A stretch of DNA of 51,458 bases from Paracoccaceae bacterium (GCA_007128135.1 SKYA01000042.1:1-51458), one strand, 5' to 3'; positions 21,385 through 31,926 are shown, counted from the first letter of the stretch. The notes: a model not told the origin generated them from the sequence alone. Numbers and translations: made by a program.

Positions 21385-21432
21385 ACCCTTGCCAAAATAT
21401 CCTCGGGGGGTGCGGGGGGCAGACAGCCCCCC
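21385..21432. repeat. Rhodobacteraceae-type intergenic palindromic element between convergent genes
   Basis: A GCCAAAATATCCTCGGGGGG stretch leads into GGGGGGC (21414-21420) that pairs perfectly with GCCCCCC (21426-21432) around AGACA. Elements of this form, with a CCAAATAT-CTCGGGGG lead, recur in intergenic ends of Rhodobacteraceae genomes in my knowledge. On the minus strand the hairpin is followed some bases later by ATATTTT, so it may also terminate pepF. Only one copy was noticed here. Confidence 0.55.
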
Positions 21433-21468
21433 GCCGCCGTCAGCGAAGCGTGCCGCCGCCCGGGGGCA

Positions 21469-23274
21469 CTACTCCATGGCCTCCAGTTCGTCGATGAACC
21501 CCTCGATCATTGCCAGCCCCTTGTCCCAGAAGGCCGGGTCAGTCGCATCCAGCCCGAACGGGGCCAGCAATGCCTTGTGGTGCTGCGACCCGCCTGCCGA
21601 AAGCAGGGAGAAATACCTGTCCTCGAACCCCTCGGGCGCTGCCTCATAGGCAGCATAGAGCGCATTCACCAGCCCGTCGCCAAAGGCATAGGCATAGACA
21701 TAGAAAGGCGAATGCACGAAATGCGGGATATAGGTCCAGAAACTCTCATACCCGTCCATGAACTCGAACACCGGGCCGAGGCTCTCGGCCTGCACGGACA
21801 TCCACAGCGCGTTGATGTCATCGGGCGTTATCTCGCCCTCGCGCCGCGCCGCGTGCAGCTTGCATTCGAAATCATAGAACGCGATCTGGCGCACGACCGT
21901 GTTGATCATGTCCTCGACCTTGCCCGCCAGCAGCACCTTGCGCTCTTCCTGCGTGGCGGCCTTCTCCAGCAGCTTGCGGAAGGTCAGCATCTCGCCAAAG
22001 ACCGAGGCGGTCTCGGCCAGGGTCAGCGGGGTCGAGGCCAGCAACTCGCCCTGCCCCGCAGCCAGTCGCTGGTGCACGCCATGCCCCAGTTCATGCGCCA
22101 GCGTCATCACATCGCGCGGTTTTCCCAGATAGTTCAGCATCACGAACGGATGCGCATCAGTCACGGTCGGATGCGCGAAGGCGCCCGGCGCCTTGCCCGG
22201 TTTCACTGCCGCGTCGATCCAGCCTTGCGTGAAGAACGGTTCGGTCAGTTCGGCCAGTCGTGGCGAGAAGCCGGAGAACGCCTCGATCACCGTCGCGCGC
22301 GCCTCGTCCCAGCCGATCTTGCGCGGTGCTTCCATCGGCAGGGGCGCGTTTCGGTCCCAGATCTCCAGTTTTTCCAGCCCAAGCCACCGCGCTTTCAACG
22401 CATAGTAACGATACGACAGGCGCGGATAGGCGGCGACCACGGCATTGCGCAGCGCCTCGACCACTTCGGGCTCGACATGGTTTGCCAGATGGCGCGACGT
22501 CTGCGGCGTGGGCATCTTGCGCCAGCGGTCCTCGATCTCCTTTTCTTTCGCCAGCGTGTTATGAACGCGCGCGAACAGCTTGATATTGCGTGAAAACACC
22601 ATCGCCAGGGCGCGCGCGCCCGCCTCGCGGCGGGTGCGGTCGGGGTCGGTCAGCAGGTTCAGCGTGGCCTCCAGTCCAAGGGGGTCATCCTCGCCCTCGA
22701 CTTCGAATTCCAGCCCTGCCATGGTCTCGTCGAACAGCCGGTTCCATGCCGCGGCCCCGACCGTGGACTGGTCGTGCAGGAATCTTTCCAGTTCGTCGGA
22801 CAACTGGTGCGGGCGCATCGCACGCATCCGCTCGAACAGGGTACGGAAGCGGGCAAGATCAGCATCGGCCGCGAGCAGGGCCTCGAATGCGACATCCTCG
22901 ATGCGGTTCAATTCCAGAGTGAAGAAGACCAGCGGCGTCGTTGCCACGGTCACTCGGTCCTGCGCGTCCGACATGAACTTGGCGCGGGACGGGTCACTCG
23001 TGTTCTGGTAATAGCGCAGCCCTGCATAGGACATGATCCGTCCGGCCACCATGTCGATCGCCTCGTAGCGACGCACGCATTCGAGCATGCCGCCTGCGTC
23101 CAGTGACGCGAGATTTCCCTCGTAAGTCTCTGCAAAAGATTTGCATTTCTTGTCCAGCCAGGTCAGGTCGCGGGCGAATTCGGGCGCGTCGGGCGCGGCA
23201 TAGAGCGCGCTCAGGTCCCAGTCCGGCAGATCACCGAATTCGGTTTGCGTATGGGTGAGCTGGTCAAGGGCCAT
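21469..23274 (-). CDS. pepF: Oligoendopeptidase F (M3 family metallopeptidase)
   Basis: 601 residues, full length for the PepF branch of M3 peptidases. The zinc site HELGHGVHQ is at residues 394-402 within MTLAHELGHG, with the downstream glutamate helix TLAETASVFGEMLTF. The C-terminal FVHSPFYVYAYAFGDGLVNALY is also characteristic. It is a cytosolic zinc peptidase acting on oligopeptides, in peptide recycling. It is followed by a palindromic element, and its start lies 61 bases from the next minus-strand gene (DUF4389). Confidence 0.95.
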   Translation of the reverse strand: MALDQLTHTQTEFGDLPDWDLSALYAAPDAPEFARDLTWLDKKCKSFAETYEGNLASLDAGGMLECVRRYEAIDMVAGRIMSYAGLRYYQNTSDPSRAKFMSDAQDRVTVATTPLVFFTLELNRIEDVAFEALLAADADLARFRTLFERMRAMRPHQLSDELERFLHDQSTVGAAAWNRLFDETMAGLEFEVEGEDDPLGLEATLNLLTDPDRTRREAGARALAMVFSRNIKLFARVHNTLAKEKEIEDRWRKMPTPQTSRHLANHVEPEVVEALRNAVVAAYPRLSYRYYALKARWLGLEKLEIWDRNAPLPMEAPRKIGWDEARATVIEAFSGFSPRLAELTEPFFTQGWIDAAVKPGKAPGAFAHPTVTDAHPFVMLNYLGKPRDVMTLAHELGHGVHQRLAAGQGELLASTPLTLAETASVFGEMLTFRKLLEKAATQEERKVLLAGKVEDMINTVVRQIAFYDFECKLHAARREGEITPDDINALWMSVQAESLGPVFEFMDGYESFWTYIPHFVHSPFYVYAYAFGDGLVNALYAAYEAAPEGFEDRYFSLLSAGGSQHHKALLAPFGLDATDPAFWDKGLAMIEGFIDELEAME

Positions 23275-23335
23275 GTCTGTCTCCGGGGTTGGGTTATGCC
23301 CCCAGACCTAGACCGCCTTGCGCGGCGCTTCAAGC

Positions 23336-23626
23336 TCAGTCCATCTCCTTGAACGGCCAGGGCTTGGCATCGGTCGCGACCACCATGTAGCGCGCGGCCT
23401 TGGCGACCCATGCCCCCACCATGCAGCCGAAATCGGCAAGCCGCTCGTTGGGCTGGCGATTGTCGATCAGGATCACGATGAACTGGATCACGGCGATCAG
23501 GAACAGAATCGACTGCGCAATCGAGATCATCGCCGCGATGATCAGCATGTAGACCAGCCTTTGCCAGAGCGGCTCGGCGGGTTTCTCGATGGGCGGAGAC
23601 GGGCGGTCGTCGTCGATATCCTGCAT
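23336..23626 (-). CDS. DUF4389 family membrane protein
   Basis: 96 residues. A charged N-terminal tail (DIDDDRPSPPIEKPAEPLWQRLVYMLII) leads into a hydrophobic region of about 40 residues (AAMISIAQSILFLIAVIQFIVILI) that makes one or two membrane passes. The C-terminal DNRQPNERLADFGCMVGAWVAKAARYMVVATDAKPWPF is the DUF4389 signature. The family is common in Proteobacteria and has no assigned function. It sits between anmK and pepF on the same strand with normal spacing. Confidence 0.85.
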   Translation of the reverse strand: MQDIDDDRPSPPIEKPAEPLWQRLVYMLIIAAMISIAQSILFLIAVIQFIVILIDNRQPNERLADFGCMVGAWVAKAARYMVVATDAKPWPFKEMD

Positions 23627-23686
23627 GGTCGTCCCTCTGATCTGACTGGGTCATCATACTGCAAAGCCGACAGGCGCGCCAGCACC

Positions 23687-24778
23687 TCACGGCGCGCTCA
23701 TCTGCCCGCCCCCCACAGCCGCTGCAACCCCTGTCGTCGAAGGGCAGGAGGTGGGCAGCCCGCGCGCGACCCGCATGGCGAGATAGGCAAAGGCCTGCGC
23801 CTCGATCATGTCGCCATCCAGCCCCACGGCCTCGACCGGGGCGACGGGACAGGGCAGATGCGCGGCGATGGCATGCATCAGATGCGCATTATGCCGCCCG
23901 CCCCCACCGACCAGAACGCGCTCGGGGGGCACGGGGCAGAAGCCGATCCCCTCTGCAACCGCGGCGGCAGCGCATTCGGTCAGTGTTGCCAGGGCATCGG
24001 CCTCGGCAAGATGTGCCACCCGCGCGGCCATGCCGCCGAAACCGCGATCAAGCGATTTGGGCGGCATGCGGAAGAAGAAGGGCTCTTGCAGGAACGCCTC
24101 CACCACCTTCTGATCGATCCGCCCGCGCGCGGCCAGTGCGCCGCCCTCGTCGCGCGCGATCCCGAGCCGCGCATGGCACAGATCATCGAGCGGCGCATTG
24201 GCGGGGCCCGTGTCGAAGGCCAGCAGCGCGCCTTCGTCTTCGGGCCTTGCCTTGCGTGGGTCCACCCAGGTCATGTTTCCCACTCCGCCAAGGTTGAGGA
24301 ACACGAGTGGCGCCTCTGCACCGATATGGCGTGCAAGCGCGAAATGATAGAACGGGGCCAACGGCGCACCCTGCCCGCCCAGTTGCACGTCCGACGAGCG
24401 GAAATCCCACACCACCGGCCCGCCCCAGACCAGCGCCAGCACGGCACCCGAACCCGCCTGATGCGTGCCCCGCCCGCCCGGCTCGTGCGCCAGCGTCTGG
24501 CCGTGAAAGCCCGCGAGCGCTATGTCCGTGAATCCGGCCATGACCTGGGCATGGGCGGTCTCGACCACTTCGGCGGCCTCCTCCACGCCCGGCTCTCCCG
24601 GCCAGCGCCCCATCGCGGCGCGCAGGACCGCGCGCTCGGCTTCGCTGTAGGGGCGGAAGGCCGTTGGCCCGAAGCCTGCAATCCGCTCGCCATCGGTCTC
24701 GATCACGGCCGCATCCACCCCGTCGAACGAGGTGCCCGACATCATCCCCAGCACGCGCTGCACTTCGGCTTTCAACAT
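23687..24778 (-). CDS. anmK: Anhydro-N-acetylmuramic acid kinase AnmK
   Basis: 363 residues from the ATG at 24778, preceded by AAGGA eight bases upstream; the in-frame start at 24820 lies in the tyrS promoter region and lacks a ribosome site. The N-terminal phosphate loop [20 protein letters not shown], the [10 protein letters not shown] segment, [13 protein letters not shown] and [15 protein letters not shown] identify the family. It phosphorylates and opens 1,6-anhydro-MurNAc released by lytic transglycosylases in cell-wall recycling. It is divergent from tyrS with 65 bases between starts. Pairing of anmK with tyrS is common in Proteobacteria. Confidence 0.95.
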   Translation of the reverse strand: MLKAEVQRVLGMMSGTSFDGVDAAVIETDGERIAGFGPTAFRPYSEAERAVLRAAMGRWPGEPGVEEAAEVVETAHAQVMAGFTDIALAGFHGQTLAHEPGGRGTHQAGSGAVLALVWGGPVVWDFRSSDVQLGGQGAPLAPFYHFALARHIGAEAPLVFLNLGGVGNMTWVDPRKARPEDEGALLAFDTGPANAPLDDLCHARLGIARDEGGALAARGRIDQKVVEAFLQEPFFFRMPPKSLDRGFGGMAARVAHLAEADALATLTECAAAAVAEGIGFCPVPPERVLVGGGGRHNAHLMHAIAAHLPCPVAPVEAVGLDGDMIEAQAFAYLAMRVARGLPTSCPSTTGVAAAVGGGQMSAP

Positions 24779-24843
24779 GGGCTTTTCCTTGGGCCATGGC
24801 AGGGCTATAGATCGCCCCAATCTGCCAGCCGGGACAAGCGAAA

Positions 24844-26115
24844 ATGACCTACAGCTACAAATCCGACTTCCTGCGCATCATGGCCGAGCGTGGCTTCCTT
24901 GCCGATTGCACTGATCCGCAGGGGCTGGACGAGGCGCTGCTCAGGGGCGTCGTGCCTGCCTATATCGGCTATGACGCCACGGCGAAGTCGCTGCATGTCG
25001 GGCATCTGCTGAACATCATGGTTCTGCGCTGGTTCCAGAAATGCGGCCACAAGCCGATCACGCTGATGGGCGGCGGCACCACCAAGGTGGGCGACCCGTC
25101 CTTCCGGTCGGAAGAGCGTCCGCTGCTGGATGCGCAGGCGATTGACGCCAATATCGACGGCATGAAGCAGGTCTTCGCGAAATACCTGTCCTATGATGAT
25201 GGCCCGACTGGCGCGATCATGCTCAACAATGCCGAATGGCTGGACGGGCTGAATTACCTCGATTTCCTGCGCGATGTGGGGCGGCATTTCTCGGTCAACC
25301 GGATGCTGAGTTTCGAAAGCGTCAAGTCGCGACTGGACCGCGAGCAGTCGCTGTCGTTCCTCGAATTCAACTACATGATCCTGCAGGCCTATGATTTCGT
25401 GGAAATCCATCGTCGGCATGGCTGCCTGTTACAGATGGGCGGGTCCGATCAATGGGGCAATATCGTCAATGGAATTGATCTGGCCCGCCGGATTGCGAAT
25501 GCCGAGATCTACGGGCTGACCACGCCGCTTCTGACCACTTCGGACGGGCGCAAGATGGGCAAGTCGCAAGGGGGTGCCGTCTGGCTGAATGCCGACATGC
25601 TGAGCCCTTACGAGTTCTGGCAGTTCTGGCGCAACACCACCGATGCCGATGTCGGGCGCTTCCTGAAGCTCTATACCGAATTGCCGGTTGCGGAATGCGA
25701 CCGGCTGGGTGCGCTGGAAGGCTCCGGGATCAATGCCGCCAAGGTCATCCTTGCCAATGAGGTGACGACACTGTGCCACGGGCGCGAGGCCGCGCAGGCC
25801 GCCGAGGCCACGGCGCGCGAGGTATTCGAGAAAGGCGGGATGGGCGAGGATCTGCCAACGCTGGCGCTGAGCGCGCAGGATCTGGCGCAGGGGGTTTCCA
25901 TGGCGCAACTTTTCGTGCGCACGGGACTGGTGAAATCGGGCAAGGAAGCCAAGCGCCTGATAGCAGAGGGCGGCGCACGGGCCAATGACGCAGCCGTCAC
26001 CGATGCCGGTCAGATGGTACATGCCGCTGACCTGAAGCGCCCGCTGCGGCTGACGGCCGGAAGGAAGCGCCACGCGCTGGTGACCTGCACCGAAACGCAG
26101 GTGCCTACCGGCTGA
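24844..26115 (+). CDS. tyrS: Tyrosyl-tRNA synthetase
   Basis: 423 residues. The class I HIGH motif is HVGH at residues 51-54 and the KMSKS motif is KMGKS at 237-241. The tyrosine-binding [12 protein letters not shown], the [11 protein letters not shown] block and an S4-like C-terminal RNA-binding domain ([25 protein letters not shown]) are all in order. It charges tRNA(Tyr) in the cytosol. The gene converges on the DUF3422 gene, leaving 44 bases between stops with no clear U-tract terminator. Confidence 0.97.
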   Translation: MTYSYKSDFLRIMAERGFLADCTDPQGLDEALLRGVVPAYIGYDATAKSLHVGHLLNIMVLRWFQKCGHKPITLMGGGTTKVGDPSFRSEERPLLDAQAIDANIDGMKQVFAKYLSYDDGPTGAIMLNNAEWLDGLNYLDFLRDVGRHFSVNRMLSFESVKSRLDREQSLSFLEFNYMILQAYDFVEIHRRHGCLLQMGGSDQWGNIVNGIDLARRIANAEIYGLTTPLLTTSDGRKMGKSQGGAVWLNADMLSPYEFWQFWRNTTDADVGRFLKLYTELPVAECDRLGALEGSGINAAKVILANEVTTLCHGREAAQAAEATAREVFEKGGMGEDLPTLALSAQDLAQGVSMAQLFVRTGLVKSGKEAKRLIAEGGARANDAAVTDAGQMVHAADLKRPLRLTAGRKRHALVTCTETQVPTG

Positions 26116-26159
26116 GCCACACAGCTCGACCGGCAGGCCGTAGCGCCCGCAGCGCCGCG

Positions 26160-27443
26160 TCAGAAATGACGCTGGCGGATACGCCGCACCATGGCCCAGA
26201 CCCCCAGCACCACCACTGGTGCCAGCAGCGCCATGGCCAGAGTCCGGGACATGCCCATCGGCTCGGCCAGCGGCATGACCAGGTAGCTAGCCAGATTGAC
26301 GGCGTAATAGCTGATCGCGACCACCGACAGCCCCTCGACCGTGTTCTGCAACCGCAGTTGCAGATCGGCGCGGCGGTCCATGCTTTCGAGCAGTTTCTGG
26401 TTCTGGGCCGAACGCTCGACATCCACCCGCGTGCCCAGTAGCTGGCCGGCGCGCATGGCGCGCTCGGCCATCTTGGTCAGCCGTGCTTCGGTCGATTTCA
26501 CGGTTCGCATCGCAGGGTCATAGCGTCGGGTCATGAATTCTCTCAGCGTCTGGCGATTGTGGAACCGTTCCTCGCGCAGCACCTCGATACGCTGATGCAC
26601 CAGCGCCTCATAGGCCCCGGTCGCGCCAAAGCGGAACGAGCTTTCCACCATCATGTTCTCCAGCTCGGACGAGATGCGCAACAGCTCTTCCAGCGTCTCT
26701 TCCGAACGCGAGCCGGGTTCCTTCATCACCCGCGTGAGCGCCGAGAGCTTCTCGTCCAGCACGCCCATCTTCGGCGCCATCTCGCGCACACGCGTCAGCC
26801 CCAGCATGGAGATGGTCTTGTAGGTCTCGATCTCGCACAGGCGCTGCACGATCCGCCCGACGCGCCGCCCCCCCGTTTCAGGGCGCACAAAAACCGCCAT
26901 GCGGATATGGCCCGCACGGTCGATCCGGAAATCGCTGGCGATGACCGCGGCACCGTCGAGCACCTGCACGGCGGCCAGCGCCTCGGGCACGAACCACTCT
27001 GCGAGCTTGTCGGCAACGGCCTGCCCATCATCGGTCAGCGGCTCGATCTGGAACAGGATCGAGGTCAGCCGCCTGCCGGGGGCCTCGCTCAGCCATTCGT
27101 CGGGAAAGACATCAAAGGCCGCCGGGTCGAAGGCGCGCGCGCCGGTGCCCTGCTCGAAGGTCATGTAGGTGACGAATTCGGTATGGCTTTCCCATTTCAG
27201 CCGGTGCCTGCCGACTTCGGCAGTATGATAGGTGGCATCTGGCGGCGGGTGGCCCGCGCCATGCCGGTCGAGCAGGGCAAGCAGATGGGCGCGGTCCCTG
27301 TCGCGCGGGCGCTGTGCCGCATTCTGCTCGGGCTTGATGGCCAGAAAGGTCGCGATGCTGGGCACGGGAATGCGCGCCGCCGGGCGGGCGTGCAGTTCGT
27401 TGACAAGCGCGTAGCGTTGCGGGTGATCAGCAATCGGGGGCAT
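26160..27443 (-). CDS. DUF3422 family membrane-anchored protein
   Basis: 427 residues. The N-terminus HPQRYALVNELHARP and the central WESHTEFVTYMTFEQG are the DUF3422 signatures. A long helical, partly coiled-coil region (about 250-370) is followed by two C-terminal membrane segments (VVAISYYAVNLASYLVMPLAEP and LAMALLAPVVVLGVWAMV), then a short basic tail. It is thus a cytosolic domain anchored by its C-terminus. The family is conserved in Alpha- and Betaproteobacteria with no known function. It converges with tyrS. Confidence 0.88.
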   Translation of the reverse strand: MPPIADHPQRYALVNELHARPAARIPVPSIATFLAIKPEQNAAQRPRDRDRAHLLALLDRHGAGHPPPDATYHTAEVGRHRLKWESHTEFVTYMTFEQGTGARAFDPAAFDVFPDEWLSEAPGRRLTSILFQIEPLTDDGQAVADKLAEWFVPEALAAVQVLDGAAVIASDFRIDRAGHIRMAVFVRPETGGRRVGRIVQRLCEIETYKTISMLGLTRVREMAPKMGVLDEKLSALTRVMKEPGSRSEETLEELLRISSELENMMVESSFRFGATGAYEALVHQRIEVLREERFHNRQTLREFMTRRYDPAMRTVKSTEARLTKMAERAMRAGQLLGTRVDVERSAQNQKLLESMDRRADLQLRLQNTVEGLSVVAISYYAVNLASYLVMPLAEPMGMSRTLAMALLAPVVVLGVWAMVRRIRQRHF

Positions 27444-27621
27444 GATGGCAGGCTCATGGGACAGGTCACGTCAGAGCATATGCTGCGGGGCCGCAAAGAA
27501 AAGCCCGCGCTCGGCACCCCATGGCACACTTGTAATTCTGCCACAGGGTATTCGTCCAGGGCGGGAACACCTTCATGAACGCACAAGAGCCCAGCAGACG
27601 GGACATATGCCTGACGCAGTT

Positions 27622-28071
27622 TCAGCAATCGCGCGCTTCAGCCCCGATCCAGCACAAAACATGGCGCGCGGCCACTTCGTCATGCAAACGGAGCTTGATC
27701 TCGCCATATCGCGTCAGCGTCGCCGCCGAAAAGCGAGCCAGTGTGTCCCCTGCCCGGACCATCCCGGCAAGGAGCACCGGTTTCCTGAAATACCACAATA
27801 CCCACTTCTGGTTGAGGACGGCGGAACAGAGCCACTTTCCCTGTGTTTCAAGTCGAAGTTCGTGCTTGATGAACCCGTGTCCTGACGGACGAATGGTCAT
27901 CCCCGACGGAAACGCCGCCAGAGCGATGGCAAGATATGCCTTGCGCGCGCCCTGTTCGAGTGATCGCATTTCGCGCAATTGCAGATCCAGCTTGTCACGG
28001 TCGGCCAGCAATCTTGCCTCCTTGGACACAAGCCAGTCTGCAAGGTAACCGATACCGCGCTCAGCCGCCAT
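27622..28071 (-). CDS. Hypothetical protein, 149 aa, not recognised
   Basis: The frame runs from an ATG at 28071 to a TGA at 27622. The first half is charged and helical (LADWLVSKEARLLADRDKLDLQLREMRSLEQGARKAYLAIALAAF), the second half is strand-rich and aromatic (KWLCSAVLNQKWVLWYFRKPVLLAG). There is no signal peptide or membrane segment. The ribosome site is weak (GATGAG). Codon use is less G/C-biased at third positions than in the neighbours, and it sits alone between DUF3422 and the pnt operon with about 180 and 125 bases of free DNA on either side. It may be a lineage-specific or acquired gene. Confidence 0.55.
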   Translation of the reverse strand: MAAERGIGYLADWLVSKEARLLADRDKLDLQLREMRSLEQGARKAYLAIALAAFPSGMTIRPSGHGFIKHELRLETQGKWLCSAVLNQKWVLWYFRKPVLLAGMVRAGDTLARFSAATLTRYGEIKLRLHDEVAARHVLCWIGAEARDC

Positions 28072-28150
28072 GTCTCATCAGATCGATTGCAAGGCGATAT
28101 GACAGGCAGCAAATGTTTCCATCTGAAAGGTGGGTTCTGCATATACGAAA

Positions 28151-28172
28151 CCCCCGGCCGAAAAGCCGGGGG
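28151..28172 (-). terminator. Terminator of the pntA-pntB operon
   Basis: CCCCCGGC (28151-28158) pairs with GCCGGGGG (28165-28172), an 8-bp perfect stem with a six-base loop; on the minus strand a short TTTC run follows. It lies 24 bases after the pntB stop. Confidence 0.75.
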
Positions 28173-28196
28173 TCAGGTCAATTTCATCCGTCACGA

Positions 28197-29699
28197 TCAG
28201 TCGATCATCGGCAGCAGGCTGTCCACAGACGCCTTCGCATCGCCATAGAACATCCGCGTGTTCTCCTTGTAGAAGAGCGGGTTCTCGATGCCCGAATAGC
28301 CCGTCCCCTGCCCGCGCTTGGAGACAAACACCTGTTTCGCCTTCCAGACCTCAAGCACCGGCATCCCGGCAATCGGCGAATTCGGGTCGTCCTGCGCGGC
28401 GGGGTTCACGATGTCGTTCGAGCCGATGACGATGACCACATCGGTGGACGGGAAGTCGTCATTGATCTCGTCCATCTCCAGCACGATGTCATAAGGCACC
28501 TTGGCCTCGGCCAGAAGCACGTTCATGTGCCCCGGCAGACGCCCTGCAACAGGGTGAATGGCAAACCGCACGTTCTTGCCCTTGGCGCGCAGCTTGCGGG
28601 TCAATTCCGACACGCTCTGCTGCGCCTGCGCAACCGCCATGCCATAGCCCGGAACGATGATCACGCTGTCGGCCTCGTTCAGCGTTGCAGCAACACCGCC
28701 CGCATCAATCGCGACCTGCTCGCCCTCGACCTCCATCTGGGGGCCGGATGTGCCGCCAAAACCGCCAAGGATCACGCTTACGAAGCTGCGGTTCATGGCC
28801 TTGCACATGATATAGGACAGGATCGCCCCCGAGGAACCCACCAGCGCCCCCACCACGATCAGCAACTCGTTGCCAAGGCTGAAGCCGATGGCCGCCGCCG
28901 CCCAGCCGGAATAGGAGTTCAGCATCGACACGACCACCGGCATGTCGGCGCCGCCGATGCCCATGATCAGGTGATAGCCGATAAAGAGCGCCAGAGCGGT
29001 CAGAACCAGCAGCGACAGGATCGCGACAATCTGGTTGTCGGCAAAGACGAGGTAGAGCGCCGCGAACAGCACCGAGAGTGCGGCCGCACCGGCGTTCAGC
29101 ATATGCCCGCCGGGCAGTTTCCTGGCCGCCGTGTCCACCCTGCCCGCCAGTTTGCCATAGGCGATGATCGAGCCGGTAAAGGTGACAGCGCCGATCCAGA
29201 TGCCGATCATCAGTTCGATGCGCAGGATAGTGATCTCGACAGCCGTTTTCTTGCCGATGATGGCGGCAAAATTGGTCAGGCTCAGCCACAGCTCATAGGC
29301 CGGCACCGACATCAATCCAGCCGGCTGCGGAAAGGGCAGATCGGCCGAGGCAAAGGCCGCCGCGACGCGGTCGATCTCCAGATGGGCATTGAAGCCCACC
29401 AGAACCGCCGCAAGCCCCACCAGCGAATGCATGAAGGCCACAAGCTCGGGCATCTGCGTCATCTGCACGCGGGTGGCCAGTTGCCAGCCCACCACGGCGC
29501 CGATCGCGATCAGCACCAGTGTCAGCCCCCACAGGCCAGAGCCGGGGCCGACCATGGTGGCCAGCACCGCAATCGCCATACCCGCGATGCCATACCAGAT
29601 TGCGCGCTTGGCGCTTTCCTGACCTGAGAGTCCACCCAGCGACAGGACGAAGAGAACAGTCGCGACAGCATAGGCCGCAATCGTGAAACCGAAATCCAT
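28197..29699 (-). CDS. pntB: NAD(P) transhydrogenase subunit beta PntB
   Basis: 500 residues. Roughly nine membrane segments fill the first 290 residues (domain II). The NADP-binding domain III follows, with [15 protein letters not shown], the [21 protein letters not shown] block, and the C-terminal [15 protein letters not shown] ... [16 protein letters not shown]. With PntA it forms the inner-membrane proton-translocating transhydrogenase that reduces NADP with NADH at the expense of the proton gradient. It starts 19 bases after pntA with GGAGG upstream. A hairpin terminator closes the operon. Confidence 0.97.
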   Translation of the reverse strand: MDFGFTIAAYAVATVLFVLSLGGLSGQESAKRAIWYGIAGMAIAVLATMVGPGSGLWGLTLVLIAIGAVVGWQLATRVQMTQMPELVAFMHSLVGLAAVLVGFNAHLEIDRVAAAFASADLPFPQPAGLMSVPAYELWLSLTNFAAIIGKKTAVEITILRIELMIGIWIGAVTFTGSIIAYGKLAGRVDTAARKLPGGHMLNAGAAALSVLFAALYLVFADNQIVAILSLLVLTALALFIGYHLIMGIGGADMPVVVSMLNSYSGWAAAAIGFSLGNELLIVVGALVGSSGAILSYIMCKAMNRSFVSVILGGFGGTSGPQMEVEGEQVAIDAGGVAATLNEADSVIIVPGYGMAVAQAQQSVSELTRKLRAKGKNVRFAIHPVAGRLPGHMNVLLAEAKVPYDIVLEMDEINDDFPSTDVVIVIGSNDIVNPAAQDDPNSPIAGMPVLEVWKAKQVFVSKRGQGTGYSGIENPLFYKENTRMFYGDAKASVDSLLPMID

Positions 29700-29718
29700 C
29701 TCTTGTTCCTCCTGCCGG

Positions 29719-31287
29719 TCAGGACTTCTGGAACATGGCGAGCATGCGCCGTGTCACCATGAATCCGCCGAAGATATTGACAGCCGCCATCAGCAGCCCG
29801 AGCGCGGCCATGAGCGTGATCAGCACAGAGGTGGAGCCAATCTGCAACAGCGCGCCGACGATGATGATGGACGAGATCGCATTGGTCACGGCCATCAGTG
29901 GCGTGTGCAGGCTGTGCGAGACCTTCCAGATCACCTGAAAGCCCACGAACACCGCCAGCACGAAGATGATGAAATTGCGCATGAAGGCTTCGGGCGCGAC
30001 AAGCCCGACCGCCAGCACGAAGGCACCCCCGGCGGCCAGCAGCGCCACCTGGTTGCGTGTCTGCGTCCTGAAGGCCGCGATTTCCTGCGCGCGCTTTTCG
30101 GCTGCGGTCAGTTCCTTGACCTTTTCCTTGGGCTTGGCGGCGATTGCCTTCACCTTTGGTGGCGGCGGCGGGAAGGTGATCTCGCCGGCATGGGTCACGG
30201 TCGCGCCGCGGATCACGTCGTCTTCCATGTTATGGTTGACGACGCCATCCTTGTTCGGTGTCAGGTCATGCAGCATATGCCGGATGTTGGTCGCGTAAAG
30301 CGTCGAGGATTGCGCGGCCATGCGGCTGGGGAAATCGGTATAGCCGATGATGATGACGCCGTTTTCCGTCACAAGCCGCTCGTCGGGCACTGTCAGGTCG
30401 CAATTGCCGCCCTTTTCCGCAGCAAGGTCCACGATGACCGAGCCGGGCTTCATCATCCGCACCATGTCCTCGGTCCAGAGCTTGGGCGCGGGGCGACCGG
30501 GGATCAGCGCCGTGGTGATGACGATGTCCACATCCGGGGCCAGTTCGCGGAATTTCTCAAGCTGCTTTTCGCGGAACTCCGGGCTGGAGGGGGCCGCATA
30601 GCCACCTGTCTCGGAGCCGTCCTGCGCTTCCTCGAATTCCAGGAAGACGAACTCGGCCCCCATCGACTCGATCTGCTCGGCGACTTCGGGGCGCACGTCG
30701 AAGGCCATGGTGATCGCGCCAAGGCTGACACTTGTTCCGATGGCGGCCAGACCCGCGACCCCTGCCCCCACGACCAGCACCCGCGCAGGCGGGATCTTGC
30801 CCGCCGCGGTCACCTGCCCGGTGAAGAAACGTCCGAAATTGTTGCCCGCCTCGATCACGGCACGGTAGCCCGCGATATTGGCCATGGACGAGAGCGCGTC
30901 CATCTTCTGCGCGCGGCTGATGCGCGGCACCATGTCCATCGCGATCACGGTCGCACCGCGCGCTTTCGCGGCCTCCAGCATCTCGGCATTCTGGGCAGGC
31001 CAGAAGAACGATATCAGCGTCTGGCCCTCGCGCAGGCGGTTGACTTCCTCCATCTCAGGCTCGCGCACCTTGATGAGCGTGTCCACGGCCTCGATCAGCG
31101 CCTGCGCATCGGGCAGCACGGTGACACCGGCGGCGGCATACAGTTCGTCACTGAACCCCGCGGCAACGCCCGCCCCTGCCTCGATGAAGCAGTCATGGCC
31201 CAGTTTCCCGATTTGCTGCGCGCTGTCCGGGGTCAGCGCGACTCGCGCTTCCCCGGGCTTGATTTCCTTCAACGCCCCGACTTTCAA
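29719..31287 (-). CDS. pntA: NAD(P) transhydrogenase subunit alpha PntA
   Basis: 522 residues. The NAD-binding domain I ([53 protein letters not shown]) is followed by four C-terminal membrane segments. This is the full-length, unsplit form of the alpha subunit, in contrast to the two-piece PntAA/PntAB form. The start codon is TTG at 31287, directed by GAGAGGGGG about eight bases upstream; no in-frame ATG fits the conserved N-terminus. It is the first gene of the pntA-pntB operon; about 190 bases upstream hold its promoter, though I see no clear -35/-10 pair. Confidence 0.96.
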   Translation of the reverse strand: MKVGALKEIKPGEARVALTPDSAQQIGKLGHDCFIEAGAGVAAGFSDELYAAAGVTVLPDAQALIEAVDTLIKVREPEMEEVNRLREGQTLISFFWPAQNAEMLEAAKARGATVIAMDMVPRISRAQKMDALSSMANIAGYRAVIEAGNNFGRFFTGQVTAAGKIPPARVLVVGAGVAGLAAIGTSVSLGAITMAFDVRPEVAEQIESMGAEFVFLEFEEAQDGSETGGYAAPSSPEFREKQLEKFRELAPDVDIVITTALIPGRPAPKLWTEDMVRMMKPGSVIVDLAAEKGGNCDLTVPDERLVTENGVIIIGYTDFPSRMAAQSSTLYATNIRHMLHDLTPNKDGVVNHNMEDDVIRGATVTHAGEITFPPPPPKVKAIAAKPKEKVKELTAAEKRAQEIAAFRTQTRNQVALLAAGGAFVLAVGLVAPEAFMRNFIIFVLAVFVGFQVIWKVSHSLHTPLMAVTNAISSIIIVGALLQIGSTSVLITLMAALGLLMAAVNIFGGFMVTRRMLAMFQKS

Positions 31288-31479
31288 GTGCGGTCCCCCT
31301 CTCGTTCAGGTTGCGTCTGGCCCCTGTCTGCGCACGGGCCCGTGATTTTGCGCCTGCATAACCCGGCCCCGCACGATCCACAAGCGGCCAAAGGACACAG
31401 GTGCGCGGCGAATTGACGTTGTTTCATTGAGCGGTGACGCATTGGCCGGGCCAGTGCAACGCTGTTGCGATGCAGCGCC

Positions 31480-31926
31480 TCACACCCAGCGGCGGGTGCG
31501 CGCGAAAAAGGCATCGGCCTGTGCTCCGAAGGCCGCGCGCAGCCGGGCCTCCTCGGGCAGGATGAAGCGCACTGTCAGGATCCGGCCAAGAACCGGCACC
31601 AGCACCAGCCCCGAGAGCGCCCCCCAGTGCAGGGCAAGCCCGGCAAGGATCAGCATGTCGCCCAGGTAGATCGGGTTGCGCGAGAACCGGTAGAGCCCCG
31701 TGGAGATCAGCGCGCTGGGCGCGCGGTGCGGCACGATGGTCGAGCACGCGCGCAGGAAGGAGAGCGCGGCAAGGGCCAGCAGCGCCAGCCCCAGCCAGAA
31801 CAGTGCCGAGCCCAGCATGGCAAGCAAGGGCAGGTCGAACGCCCGCCCCCAGAGCGAGACCTCGGCCCACGCGATGGCCAGCGCCGCAAGCAGCCAGACC
31901 GGCGGATAATCCAGTGCCCGCATCAT
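31480..31926 (-). CDS. Isoprenylcysteine/phospholipid methyltransferase family membrane protein
   Basis: 148 residues from the first of two tandem ATGs at 31926, with GGAG eight bases upstream. Three to four membrane helices (YPPVWLLAALAIAWAEV, MLGSALFWLGLALLALAALSFL, MLILAGLALHWGALSGLVLVPVL) are followed by the conserved SAM-binding region: GLYRFSRNPIYLGDML and the C-terminal ILPEEARLRAAFGAQADAFFARTRRW. This is the ICMT/PEMT-like fold found in many bacteria, where the substrate is usually unknown. The frame is open upstream over the antisense of kynU, but no family sequence lies there. Confidence 0.85.
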   Translation of the reverse strand: MMRALDYPPVWLLAALAIAWAEVSLWGRAFDLPLLAMLGSALFWLGLALLALAALSFLRACSTIVPHRAPSALISTGLYRFSRNPIYLGDMLILAGLALHWGALSGLVLVPVLGRILTVRFILPEEARLRAAFGAQADAFFARTRRWV

